Positions 24,966-32,980 of a DNA stretch of 64,000 bases are shown here, one piece after another. Under the pieces are notes generated by a model. The model had not been told where the DNA came from, did not search any database, and worked only from the letters and a program-made list of their open reading frames with translations. Numbering within the stretch: the stretch's first letter is position 1; each line of letters starts with the position of its first letter. The stretch lies in NCBI RefSeq assembly GCF_003346515.1, contig NZ_QQNA01000103.1, positions 225 through 64,224 on the forward strand, written 5' to 3'. The position numbers and the translations under genes are program-made. The stretch comes from Streptomyces corynorhini. Its GTDB lineage: Bacteria; Actinomycetota; Actinomycetes; Streptomycetales; Streptomycetaceae.

Positions 24966-26209
24966 CGGCCCGTCTCCACCATGTGCGTGGGCGCGAAGCC
25001 GAGCGGGAAGGTACGGGCCTGCCGCAGGCGGTCGTTGTAGTCGATCTCGTAGACCTTGCGCGCCGCGGCGTCGTTGACGTACGCGCGGCTGGTGTCGATC
25101 TCGATGACGGCGGACGCGGCTCCCTTAGCAGAGAGCAGGCGCGTACGGGCCGTGCGTTCGCCGGTGGCGGTGTCGTACGCGCTCAGGACGCCGTCCTTGC
25201 CGAGCGCCAGCAGCGGAGCGCCCTCGCCCGCGGTGGTGGCGGCGACGACCGGGCCTGTCTCCACCCGGGTCCAGGCGCGCTCGGTGACGTCCAGGATCCA
25301 CACGGCGTCACCGCCCGACGTGGCCGCCAGGGTGGTGCTGCCCGCGCGGTGGCGCAGTTCCCGCGCCCGCTCCGCGGTGGCGACCGGGGTGCCGTAGGGG
25401 ATCTTCGCGGCGCTGAACGTGCCCTTCTCCTCGGTGACCAGGAGCGCGCCGTCCGCGCATCCGAAGACCACACCCCGGCGGGTCACGGCTTCCCCGGCGG
25501 CTCGCGCGCACGGCTCGGCGAGCGCCGCCACCTCGGCTCCGTCCCTGTCCAGGACCTGTACGGTGGCGTGTTCGGCGCCCGTCGAGGCGACCAGCAGGTG
25601 TTCCCGGTACGGGACGACCGCTCCCCGGCCCGTCCCGGTCAGCGCCCGGCCGGGTCCCGCCGTGCCGCTCTCCAGCTCCTCCCGGTCCAACAACAGGGTG
25701 CCGGTCCCTGAGGAGAGCGCGGTCAGAGCCGGATCGCCGTGCACCCGGTCGGGGACCGCCGCGTCGACCGTTCCGACGTCGCGGATCGCGGTCCGGTAGT
25801 AGTGCACGTGGTCGCCGTGGTCCACCGTCCAGGCGCCGCTGTCGAGTACCCGGGTGGCCCCGGCGGTGCCGAGGTAGCCGAATCTGCCGTCGGTGCGCAA
25901 CCGCTGAACACCTTCGGCGCGCGTGAGCGGCGTGACCTTCCCTTCGATGAGGTCCAGCACCCCGACCGCGCCGCTGTCCGCGTCGGCCAGCACCAGCCGG
26001 GACTGCTGGTCCGAGGTCTCCTCGGCTCCCTCGACGTAACCGTGCGGCACGGGTGTTCCGCTCGACGGCGGCTTCGGGTCCCGCGGTGCGCCGCCGGAGC
26101 TGTCGCATCCGGTCAGCAGCGCGGAGCCGACGAGGAGGGCGCAGCACCACGCCGTCGCGGCGCGGGGCCTGTCACGTGCGCGGGGTGCGGTGGGCGGGTT
26201 CGGTGTCAT
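24962..26209 (-). CDS. AztD-like zinc metallochaperone, copy 2 (diverged)
   Basis: 415-aa lipoprotein. ATG 26209 overlaps the aztB stop (ATGA); a long upstream frame is only a shadow of aztB. The signal ends LLTGCDSSG. It has the same propeller architecture as copy 1 (SGAVGVLDLIEGKVTPL, VDHGDHVHYYRTAIRDVG, GVLSAYDTATGERTA) but differs widely in sequence. The HGDHVHYY segment offers a possible metal site. Translational coupling on both sides makes it an integral member of the operon. It may bind zinc with different affinity or serve a different step. Confidence 0.8.
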   Translation of the reverse strand: MTPNPPTAPRARDRPRAATAWCCALLVGSALLTGCDSSGGAPRDPKPPSSGTPVPHGYVEGAEETSDQQSRLVLADADSGAVGVLDLIEGKVTPLTRAEGVQRLRTDGRFGYLGTAGATRVLDSGAWTVDHGDHVHYYRTAIRDVGTVDAAVPDRVHGDPALTALSSGTGTLLLDREELESGTAGPGRALTGTGRGAVVPYREHLLVASTGAEHATVQVLDRDGAEVAALAEPCARAAGEAVTRRGVVFGCADGALLVTEEKGTFSAAKIPYGTPVATAERARELRHRAGSTTLAATSGGDAVWILDVTERAWTRVETGPVVAATTAGEGAPLLALGKDGVLSAYDTATGERTARTRLLSAKGAASAVIEIDTSRAYVNDAAARKVYEIDYNDRLRQARTFPLGFAPTHMVETGR

Positions 26210-27087
26210 GAGGGGTGTCCGTATTCCGGGTGCGGGTGGTCGGTGGCGGGTGCGGGCGGTGCGGAGCGCGCCAACCGGTCGCGCAGAGCGGCGGCCAGGG
26301 TGGAGAGCGCGAACTGAAGGAGCGCGGTGGCGGCGATGGTCGCCCCCGCCGCCGTGTGGAGGTGCCAGGAGAGCAGCAGGCCGAAGAAGGTCGCGCTCAT
26401 CCCCAGACCCGCGGCGCCGGCCATGATCACCGGGATGCGGCGCGCCCACGGCAGCACGGCGGCCGGTGGGGCGATCAGCAGACCGAAGACCAGCAGGGTG
26501 CCCACGATGTGGAAGGAGGCGACGATCGCCAGCGTGAGCAGACACAGCAACGCCGTGTGCGCGAGCCGCGGCCGCAGCCCCAGGGTGTGCGCCTTGCGCT
26601 CGTCGAAGGCCAGCGCGACGAACGACCGGTGTCCCCGTACGGAGACCAGCAGCGCGGCGCACGCCGCGAGCCCGAGATGGGCCAGATCGGCCGGGCGTAC
26701 GGCGAGCACCTCACCGAAGAGGAACCCGGTCAGGTCGACGGCGAACGACTGCGAGCGGGAGACGATGATCACGCCCAGCGACAGCATTCCCACGAACAGC
26801 AGCCCGATGCTGGTGTCCTGGGACAGCCGCGGCGTGCGGCCGACCACACCGACGCCCAGCGCCATGACCGCCGCGCTCACCGCCGCCCCCACCAGCAGGT
26901 CGACCCCGAGGAGCGAGGCCAGCGCGATTCCGGGCAGCATGCCGTGGGACATCGCGTCGCCGAAGAAGGCCATACCGCGCAGCACCACCCACGTGCCCGC
27001 CAGGGCGCAGATCAGCGACACGAGCATGCCGCTCCACAGGGCCCGTTGCACAAAGGCCACCTCGAAGGGGCCCGTCAGCCATTCCAT
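26206..27087 (-). CDS. aztB: Zinc ABC transporter permease AztB
   Basis: 293-aa membrane permease of the metal (ABC-3, ZnuB-like) family with eight to nine helices. Family signatures are visible: VVLRGMAFFGDAMSHGMLPG near 32-51 and HIVGTLLVFGLLIAPPAAV near 190-210. It is first in the leftward operon aztB-aztD-aztC-aztD, starts 17 bp from the Zur box, and should pair with AztA encoded divergently. The short C-terminal tail contains His residues (DHPHPEYGH), possibly a weak metal site on the cytoplasmic side. Confidence 0.9.
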   Translation of the reverse strand: MEWLTGPFEVAFVQRALWSGMLVSLICALAGTWVVLRGMAFFGDAMSHGMLPGIALASLLGVDLLVGAAVSAAVMALGVGVVGRTPRLSQDTSIGLLFVGMLSLGVIIVSRSQSFAVDLTGFLFGEVLAVRPADLAHLGLAACAALLVSVRGHRSFVALAFDERKAHTLGLRPRLAHTALLCLLTLAIVASFHIVGTLLVFGLLIAPPAAVLPWARRIPVIMAGAAGLGMSATFFGLLLSWHLHTAAGATIAATALLQFALSTLAAALRDRLARSAPPAPATDHPHPEYGHPS

Positions 27088-27103
27088 GCCCCGGACCCTA
27101 TAA

Positions 27104-27118
27104 TGAAAATGATTATCA
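27104..27118. promoter_or_regulatory. Zur box in the divergent aztA/aztB promoter
   Basis: TGAAAATGATTATCA at 27104-27118 is a near-palindrome that fits the Zur operators described in Streptomyces. A TATAAT at 27099-27104 can serve aztA; on the other strand TTGTAC and TATAGG, 16 bp apart, can serve aztB. Zinc-loaded Zur bound here would shut both promoters, so the locus should be active only at low zinc. Confidence 0.85.
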
Positions 27119-27148
27119 GTACAACGAGATGGATGGGGAGGCGGTCGC

Positions 27149-27853
27149 GTGAGCCGTCAACAGGTCGTGCTCCACGAGGTGTCGGCCGGCTATGCCAACC
27201 GTGCGGTGCTCCGGCGACTCACCCTGGAGATACCGGCGTTCACCACCACCGCCGTGGTCGGTCCGAACGGCTCGGGCAAGTCCACACTGCTGGGCGTGCT
27301 GGCCGGTGTGATCCCGGTGACCGGCGGAGCCGTGACCCACAGGACCGACCGCCGCCCGGCGTTCGTCGTGCAGCGGAGCAAGGCGGCCGACACACTGCCG
27401 CTCACCGTGCGCGAGGCCGTCGCCATGGGCCGATGGGGGCACCTGGGCTGGCGCAGGCGCCCCTCGCGCGACGACCGGGCGGTGGTCGACAGGTGCATGG
27501 ACCGGCTGGGCGTCGCCGCCCTGGCCCGCAGGCAGCTGGGCGAACTCTCCGGCGGCCAGCGCCAACGCGTCCTGGTGGCCCAGGGGTTGGCGCAGGAGGC
27601 GGACCTGCTGCTGCTCGACGAACCCACCACCGGCATGGACGCGACGGCCCGGCGCCTGATCGCCGACGTGCTCGCCGAGGTCACCGCGGCCGGTGTCACG
27701 GTCGTCCAGGCGACCCACGACCCGGACACGGCCGCGGCGGCGGGCCATGTCCTGCTGCTCCGGGACGGTGCGGTGTGCGACGCGGGGACGCCGGAGACCG
27801 TGCTGGGCGAGCGGCCCGCCGAGCGGTTCCCGAGCCTGCCCCGGCAGGCGTGA
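27149..27853 (+). CDS. aztA: Zinc ABC transporter ATP-binding protein AztA
   Basis: 234-aa ATPase. The GTG at 27149 follows a GGGGAGG-type site. Walker A is GPNGSGKSTLL near 39-49, the Q-loop FVVQRSK, signature LSGGQRQRVLVAQGLA near 133, Walker B LLLLDEP near 155, and switch His in QATHD. It energises AztB for Zn2+ import. It is transcribed away from aztB, with 61 bp between the start codons containing the Zur box. Confidence 0.9.
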   Translation: MSRQQVVLHEVSAGYANRAVLRRLTLEIPAFTTTAVVGPNGSGKSTLLGVLAGVIPVTGGAVTHRTDRRPAFVVQRSKAADTLPLTVREAVAMGRWGHLGWRRRPSRDDRAVVDRCMDRLGVAALARRQLGELSGGQRQRVLVAQGLAQEADLLLLDEPTTGMDATARRLIADVLAEVTAAGVTVVQATHDPDTAAAAGHVLLLRDGAVCDAGTPETVLGERPAERFPSLPRQA

Positions 27854-27877
27854 GCGGCGGATGCCCGACGGACGACG

Positions 27878-28320
27878 TCAACGACGGGTCTCCCGCGCCG
27901 CGGACAGCACCGCCACTGCCCCGGCGGCGGCGCGGCCCGCCGTTCCGGGCGCGGCCGGCCCCTGGGCGCCGAGCTGGCGGGCCTCCGTCGATTCGACGCG
28001 CGCCGCCTGCGACCCCGTGATGACGTCGCACACCCAGTCCCAGTGCGGCGCCACCACATCGCCGGGCGAGAGACCGGGGATCAGCGACCGGCCGCCCCGC
28101 GACCAGCGCACGGACTCCTCGCACGGCGCTCCCGGCATCAGATGGGTACCCGTCCAGCACAGGGGCCGGGACACCACGGTGGCCGACTCGCCGTGCACCG
28201 AGCGGACCACTCCCGTACGGATCCGGCACCGGTCGAGGACCGAGAGCGCCGTCGGATGCGCCGAGTCCCGCAGCAGACCGGCCCACGGGTACACGTCGAA
28301 GACCTGGAAGCTGTGGTGCG
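27878..28320 (-). pseudogene. C-terminal fragment of a DUF6390 gene
   Basis: From about 28320 leftward the frame reads HHSFQVFDVYPWAGLLRD, later LDRCRIRTGVV, VVSRPLCWTGTHL and GLSPGDVVAPHWDWVCD. This is the C-terminal half of DUF6390 proteins (normally about 230-240 aa). No N-terminal half is present: upstream of about 28350 the DNA belongs to the PIG-L gene. A GTG at 28294 could restart translation of about 138 residues, but I regard it as a gene fragment left after a deletion. Confidence 0.6.
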
Positions 28321-28352
28321 CCGGCGCCCGGCCGGCCGCCTCGCCCGGCGGA

Positions 28353-29861
28353 TCAGCCGCCGTCCGGCTCCGGGCGGCCCGGCTCGTGGCCGCTCCAGTA
28401 GAGCCCCGGCTGAATCTGCTCGTCGCAGCCGGTCAGGCCCAGCCGGGGATGCTGCTCCGTGCGCGCCTCCCAGCGCTCGGGCAGCGGACGGTCGTCCTGG
28501 TAGAGACACTTGTTCCCCTTGCCCGCGAGGCGCCACGCCTCCCGCTTCCAGGTGGCGCTCTTCCACGGCAGCCGCGTCCAGCGCTGCGCGGCGTGCGAGG
28601 CGGCGCAGCGGGCCAGGCCGACGCCCTCGGGCAGTTCGGTCAGGCAGTGGCGCGGGTGGAGCAGCGAGCGGATCGTGCCGTCGCTCCCGATGTCCCAGCG
28701 CTGCGCACGCGTTCCGTCGCAGCCGTTGATCCGGACGGCGCCGTCCTCGGCCCGCGCGGTCACCGCCTCCAGGCACTGTTCGGGGTTCCGGCCGCTGTAC
28801 GCGGTGGTCCTTCCGGTGTCCGCCATGATCTCGCCCGGCCGGGGCGCGCGGTGTGTCTGCCGGTACTGCTGGTGGATCCACCTCGCGGAGTCGGCCGGGA
28901 GGCGCCCCCGGTACGTGCCCTCCTGAGCGCAGCGGCTCCGGTAGGGGCACTCGGCCCTGGCGATGTACCGCCTGGCCGCCGTCTCCTTGGGAGCCACCTG
29001 TGCGGCGGGGAGGTTGCCCCGCAGCGGCGACATCGTGTAGCCGAGGTAGGCGGTGACGGGGATCCCGGCGACGTACCCCGCCCGTCTGAAGTACCGCGCG
29101 CCGATGCCGTGGTCGCTGTGGTCGACCCGGCCGGTGAGTCCGTAGGCGAAGGACGCGTTGTCGTGGTCGAGCGTGAGGATCCGCTGGGCCCTGTCCCGGC
29201 GGGCGAGGCCCGCGAGGGTCCGCACGAGCTGTCCGCCGGTGAAGGTCTCCCCGCTCCGGAAGAGCGCGATGTGCTCGCGGACCCCCCGGAACAGCTTGAG
29301 CATGCTCTCCTCGGCCTGTCCCCGGGGAAGCCCGTCGTGCAGGCCCAGGAACAGCAGCCGGACGGCGGGCGCCGAGGGGCGGGCGAGGGTGAACGATCTG
29401 ATGGCGCGGCCGTCGACCCGTACCCGGCCCTCCGTCCAGCGGTCGGGGGCACCGGCCAGCGCCGCGTACGCCGTGCGTACGCCCCGCTCCCTCTTCTCGA
29501 CGTAGTCGAGGGCGACCCGGCGCGGCTTCTTCCCGTCGTCGCCTGCCGTCAGATACACGGTGGTGACCTGGCAGCCTGCCCGGATGGTCGCGCGGATCTC
29601 CGGCTCGACGAAGTAGAGGTCGTCGTCGGGGTGGGCGACGCCCACCAGGGTGCGCCGGCACTCCGCGGGCCGGGCGCTCGCCCGCGCGGCCCGGGGCGAG
29701 GCTGCCGCCACGCCCGCTTCAGCCGCGCGTGTCCCGGGGGCCGTGGTGTGCGGCTCACCCGATGAGCAGGACACCCCCGCGAGGGCGCACAGCGACAGCA
29801 GGCCGGCCACGAGCACCCGGTACCCCGGGCGGGTCTTCCCTCCGGTACGGCGGTGACTCAT
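28353..29861 (-). CDS. PIG-L family deacetylase with ricin-B-like C-terminal domain
   Basis: 502-aa exported protein. ATG 29861 is chosen because it directly precedes a signal sequence (VLVAGLLSLCALAGVSCSS, lipobox-like). The PIG-L domain (about 75-340) has the metal motif VAHPDDDLYF and the distal His in VDHSDHG; such enzymes remove acetyl groups from N-acetyl sugars. From about 350 to the end come beta-trefoil features with QxW-like AQRWDI and AQRWTR and several Cys, suggesting a carbohydrate-binding module. Likely an extracellular deacetylase targeting a glycan. It stands alone; its 3' end abuts a gene fragment. Confidence 0.85.
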   Translation of the reverse strand: MSHRRTGGKTRPGYRVLVAGLLSLCALAGVSCSSGEPHTTAPGTRAAEAGVAAASPRAARASARPAECRRTLVGVAHPDDDLYFVEPEIRATIRAGCQVTTVYLTAGDDGKKPRRVALDYVEKRERGVRTAYAALAGAPDRWTEGRVRVDGRAIRSFTLARPSAPAVRLLFLGLHDGLPRGQAEESMLKLFRGVREHIALFRSGETFTGGQLVRTLAGLARRDRAQRILTLDHDNASFAYGLTGRVDHSDHGIGARYFRRAGYVAGIPVTAYLGYTMSPLRGNLPAAQVAPKETAARRYIARAECPYRSRCAQEGTYRGRLPADSARWIHQQYRQTHRAPRPGEIMADTGRTTAYSGRNPEQCLEAVTARAEDGAVRINGCDGTRAQRWDIGSDGTIRSLLHPRHCLTELPEGVGLARCAASHAAQRWTRLPWKSATWKREAWRLAGKGNKCLYQDDRPLPERWEARTEQHPRLGLTGCDEQIQPGLYWSGHEPGRPEPDGG

Positions 29862-29993
29862 CGGCCCATCCCCTTCGCCCCGGCCCGGCGTCCGACGCAC
29901 GGGGATGCCGTGAGGGCGCCGCCGGGCGGTCCGGTCCAGTCCACAGGCGGCCGGTCCGTTCCGCACGCGGCGGGGGCCAGGTGGGGGAGGGCC

Positions 29994-30010
29994 GAGGGGC
30001 CTCGCCCCTC
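29994..30010 (-). terminator. Hairpin after the alcohol dehydrogenase gene
   Basis: GAGGGGC (29994-30000), a 3-base loop and GCCCCTC (30004-30010), 17 bases past the stop of the leftward dehydrogenase gene. Short but GC-rich; G-rich flanks could extend the stem. Confidence 0.5.
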
Positions 30011-30026
30011 CCGCACCGGCGCCGCG

Positions 30027-30965
30027 TCACTCGACGACGGCGACCAACCGGCCGATGACCTCGCCGCGTTCGAGCCTGCCGATGCCGTCGGCGATGTCGT
30101 CGAAGCCGATCCGCGTGATCCGCGAGGTCACCTTGCCCGCCGCGACGAGATCGAGGACGGCCCGGCAGTCCTCGGCCGAACCGGCCTGCGAGCCGATGAG
30201 CGTGACCTGGTTCAGGGTGAGCGTCTGGAGGTTGACGGTGCCCTCGCTGACCCCCAGCCCCACCTGGACGACCCGGCCGTCGCGCCGTACGGTCTCCACC
30301 GCCGCGGCGGTCGTGGTGCCGAACCCGGCGAAGTCGACCACCACGTCGAGCCCCTCGTCGGCGAACGCGGTGATGTCCTTCGCCACCTCCGCCACGCCGA
30401 GTTCCCGGGCGAAGGCGTGCACCTTCTCGTTCTTCTCCGCCACATACACCTCGGCGCCCTCCGCGAGCGCCACCTGCGCGCCGAGCGAGCCGAGTCCGCC
30501 GAAGCCGATGACACCGACCTTCGTACCCGCGCTCACCCGGCCCTGCACGACCATCGCGTGGTACGAGGTGAGCCCCGCGTCGGTCGCCGCGGCGGCCTGG
30601 TCCCAGGCGATGCCCTCGGGCAGGGGGATGACGAGGTCCTCGCGGACGGCGACCTTCGGCTGGAAGCCGCCGTTCGACGAGGTGCCGGGTCCCTCGATCG
30701 CGGCCGGTACCGCGACCCGGTCGCCGACGGCGAAGCGGGCGGCGCCGGGGCCGGTGGCCGCGACGACGCCCGCGATCTCGTGGCCCAGGGTGATCGGGCG
30801 GAAGGGGAGGAGGGCGGTCAGGGTGCCGTCCAGGAAACCGACGTCACTGTGGCACAGCCCCGCCGCCCGCACCTCGATGACGATCTCGCCGGGACCCGCC
30901 TCGGGTACCGGGATCTCGTTCCGGGTGAGCGCCTTGCCGACCTCGGTGAACTGCCATGCTTGCAT
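30027..30965 (-). CDS. Short zinc-type alcohol dehydrogenase lacking the structural-zinc lobe
   Basis: 312-aa medium-chain dehydrogenase. ATG 30965 gives the family start MQAWQFTEVGKAL. Catalytic zinc ligands are present: Cys38 and Asp41 in GLCHSD and His-Glu in LGHEIAG. The NAD(P) motif GFGGLGSLGAQVA lies near 160. The four-Cys structural zinc loop normally following GDRVAVP is replaced by AIEGPGTSSNGGFQPKV, so the enzyme is 25-30 residues shorter than usual. It is divergent from a TetR gene with a palindrome between them, suggesting substrate-inducible alcohol or aldehyde detoxification. Confidence 0.87.
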   Translation of the reverse strand: MQAWQFTEVGKALTRNEIPVPEAGPGEIVIEVRAAGLCHSDVGFLDGTLTALLPFRPITLGHEIAGVVAATGPGAARFAVGDRVAVPAAIEGPGTSSNGGFQPKVAVREDLVIPLPEGIAWDQAAAATDAGLTSYHAMVVQGRVSAGTKVGVIGFGGLGSLGAQVALAEGAEVYVAEKNEKVHAFARELGVAEVAKDITAFADEGLDVVVDFAGFGTTTAAAVETVRRDGRVVQVGLGVSEGTVNLQTLTLNQVTLIGSQAGSAEDCRAVLDLVAAGKVTSRITRIGFDDIADGIGRLERGEVIGRLVAVVE

Positions 30966-31050
30966 CGTGATTCCGTCTTTCTCTCCGTGCTCGGCGAGCG
31001 TTGTGCCCGGCGGCGCCCGGCCCGCGCGTACGGCGCGCGCACAGAATAAT

Positions 31051-31063
31051 GGTACTCGGTACC
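31051..31063. promoter_or_regulatory. Palindromic operator between dehydrogenase and tetR
   Basis: GGTAC-TCG-GTACC at 31051-31063 is a perfect inverted repeat in the 129-bp divergent promoter region, 32 bp before the tetR start. It is the best candidate for the binding site of the adjacent TetR protein. Confidence 0.55.
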
Positions 31064-31094
31064 GAAAAGATTCGGCCAGGGAGGACAGGTCAGC

Positions 31095-31784
31095 GTGAGC
31101 GAAGCCGGACGAGGGCGGGGACGACCGCCCGTCTCGTCGCGGGAGGAGGTCGAGGCGGTCGCCATCGGCCTGTTCCTGGAACACGGGTACGCCGCTACGA
31201 GCCTCGCGGCGATCACGGCGGCGTCCGGTGTCAGCAGGACGACGTTCTTCCGCTACTTCCCCTCGAAGTCGTGGATCATCTGGTCCGCCTTCGAGGAGCA
31301 CACGGGCCGGTTGCGCCGGCTCCTGGCGGACGCGGGGACGGGGACGGCGGAGCGGGCGGCCGAGCCGGTCATGACCGTGGTGCGGACCTGCGTGGTCGAG
31401 TCGCTGCGCGCGTCCGTGGACGACCGGGGGATCTGGATGAAGCGGTTCGTCATCCTCGACGAGTCGCTCGAACTGCGCGCGGAGGAGTCGGCGCAGTGGA
31501 TCGGCTGGGCCGAGGCGGTCGCCGAGTACGTGGCGGCGCGGCTGGACGCGGGCAAGGACGACCTCGTACCCGCGAGCGTCGGCGGCGCCGTCCAGGCCGC
31601 CTTCCTCGCCACCCTCCGCGGCTGGAAGACCTCCCCGGCCCCGGCGCCCGAACTGCTGCGCGGCCTGGACGAGGCGCTGGCGACGCTGTGCGAGGTCCTG
31701 CAGGGGTGGATCGACCGGGAAGGCGAGGAAGGCAAGGACCGGGAAGGCAAGGGCCGGGGGTCAGGGCCCGCGAGCCCGGCATGA
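31095..31784 (+). CDS. TetR-family transcriptional regulator
   Basis: 229-aa regulator starting GTG 31095 after GGGAGGACAG. The HTH spans about 14-60 (VSSREEVEAVAIGLFLEHGY, SLAAITAASGVSRTTFFRYF). The C-terminal ligand domain is of the MftR-like type. The last 20 residues are charged repeats (EGEEGKDREGKGRG). It is divergent from the alcohol dehydrogenase gene, which it probably represses through the palindrome at 31051. A truncated ECF-S gene follows directly. Confidence 0.9.
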   Translation: MSEAGRGRGRPPVSSREEVEAVAIGLFLEHGYAATSLAAITAASGVSRTTFFRYFPSKSWIIWSAFEEHTGRLRRLLADAGTGTAERAAEPVMTVVRTCVVESLRASVDDRGIWMKRFVILDESLELRAEESAQWIGWAEAVAEYVAARLDAGKDDLVPASVGGAVQAAFLATLRGWKTSPAPAPELLRGLDEALATLCEVLQGWIDREGEEGKDREGKGRGSGPASPA

Positions 31785-31800
31785 TCCGGACGAGAGGCCC

Positions 31801-32052
31801 TCACGCACCGCGTGGGAGCGCGCCCCGGCCCCGGCCGACGCGCCGCCGCTCATCTTCGGCGTACTCCTCGTCCTCGTGCTCCGCGTGGTGTTCTCGAAGA
31901 TCGCCGAAGGGGGCATCGACTCCAAGGCGCTGGCCGTGCTCGGCGTACTGTCCGCCGTCAACGCGGCCCTGCGCCCGCTCGGCGCCGGAACGGCGGGTGT
32001 GGAGACCGTCTTCTTCGTGCTGGTTCTCGCCGGACGCGTCTACGGCCCCGGC
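31801..32052 (+). pseudogene. Internal fragment of an ECF transporter S component
   Basis: On the + strand the frame reads DAPPLIFGVLLVLVLRVVF, then GGIDSKALAVLGVLSAVNAA, LRPLGAGTAGVETVFFVLVL and AGRVYGPG, the opening half of actinobacterial ECF S components. It has no start codon or ribosome site, since its 5' end follows the tetR stop. It breaks after GRVYGPG, where the family continues with membrane helices. The rest is missing and the DNA continues as the antisense strand of cobF. It is a dead gene created by a deletion. Confidence 0.68.
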
Positions 32053-32856
32053 TCCGGTCCCGGCTCCGGCTCCTATCTCCTCCGGGTGGATCCGCAGGAG
32101 ATACGTGTCCATGATCCAGCCGTGCCGGGCGCGTGCCTCGGCGCGCACCCGCCGGATGCGGTCGGCCACCTCGTCGAGCGGTCCCGCGATCAGGATCTCG
32201 TCCGGCGTACCGAGGTAGGCGCCCCAGTAGATCCAGGTGCCCGCGCCCCTGACGTGCTGGAACGTCTCGTGGGCGTCGAGCATGACGACGATGTCGCCGT
32301 CGTCGTTCGGCAGGCTCTCGGCGAGCCGCCGTCCGGGGGTGATGTGGATCGGCCTGCCGACCCGGTTCAGGCCGATACGGTGCCGGGCGGCCAGCGCGGA
32401 GACGCTGCTGATGCCGGGAATCACCTCGTGGCCGAAGGCCACCGCACCGCGGGCCTTGATGTCGTCGAGGACGGCGAGCGTGCTGTCGTACAGCGCGGGG
32501 TCGCCCCAGACCAGGAACGCCCCGCACTGTCCCGGAGCCAGCTCCTCGCGGATCAGCCGCTCGCAGACGTCGGCGCGCCTGCGCCGCCAGTCGCGTACCG
32601 CCGCCGTGTAACCGGCCCGTTCGTCCTGGGTCCGGTCGCGCCAGGGATCCTCGGCCTCGACGACGCGGTAGGGACCGGGGACGTGCGCGTCCAGGATGTC
32701 GCGCCGCAGCCGGGTCAGCGCGGACTTCTCCCTGCCCTTGTCCAGGACGAAGAAGACGTCGGCCCTGCGCATCGCCTTGACGGCGGCCAGCGTCAGATGA
32801 TCGGGGTCACCGGCGCCGATGCCGATGACCAGCAGATGTCGTGGCGCGGTGGTCAT
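31801..32856 (-). CDS. cobF: Precorrin-6A synthase (deacetylating) CobF with abnormal C-terminal tail
   Basis: S-adenosylmethionine-dependent C1 methyltransferase of aerobic cobalamin synthesis, also removing the C20-linked acetyl unit. Residues 1-255 are CobF: VIGIGAGDPDHLTLAAVKAM at the start, the methyltransferase loop FLVWGDPALYDST near 114, PGISSVSALAARH near 147 and the ending GWIMDTYLLR. Family members stop about here. This frame runs on for 96 residues, low in hydrophobicity and rich in Glu, Gly and Arg, encoded by the antisense of the ECF-S fragment. ATG 32856 follows AAGGAGA. It lies downstream of metE and next to its riboswitch-controlled unit. Confidence 0.88.
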   Translation of the reverse strand: MTTAPRHLLVIGIGAGDPDHLTLAAVKAMRRADVFFVLDKGREKSALTRLRRDILDAHVPGPYRVVEAEDPWRDRTQDERAGYTAAVRDWRRRRADVCERLIREELAPGQCGAFLVWGDPALYDSTLAVLDDIKARGAVAFGHEVIPGISSVSALAARHRIGLNRVGRPIHITPGRRLAESLPNDDGDIVVMLDAHETFQHVRGAGTWIYWGAYLGTPDEILIAGPLDEVADRIRRVRAEARARHGWIMDTYLLRIHPEEIGAGAGTGAGAVDASGENQHEEDGLHTRRSGAERAQGRVDGGQYAEHGQRLGVDAPFGDLREHHAEHEDEEYAEDERRRVGRGRGALPRGA

Positions 32857-32879
32857 GGGGTGCTGCTCTCCTTGTGATC

Positions 32880-32915
32880 GTCCAGGACTCGGGGGCCGGG
32901 CCCCGAGTCCTGGAC
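32880..32915 (-). terminator. Hairpin just upstream of cobF
   Basis: Perfect 15-bp stem GTCCAGGACTCGGGG (32880-32894) and CCCCGAGTCCTGGAC (32901-32915) with a 6-base loop, 24 bases before the cobF start and 66 bases after the metE stop. It can end metE transcripts or limit read-through into cobF. Confidence 0.65.
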
Positions 32916-32932
32916 CGGGCCAGGGGCCGGGC

Positions 32933-32971
32933 GCACGGTGGCCGGTCGGTGCGAGGCGACGGCCACCGTGC
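32933..32971 (-). terminator. First hairpin after metE
   Basis: Perfect 12-bp stem GCACGGTGGCCG (32933-32944) and CGGCCACCGTGC (32960-32971), 10 bases past the metE stop codon. Together with the hairpin at 32880-32915 it forms a tandem terminator. Confidence 0.65.
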
Positions 32972-32980
32972 CCCCGGGGA

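Noticed and set aside
31876..32877. 333-codon plus-strand frame containing the ECF-S fragment
   Set aside because: After GRVYGPG the sequence is just the antisense of cobF. Only 31801-32052 has family similarity and it lacks a proper start.
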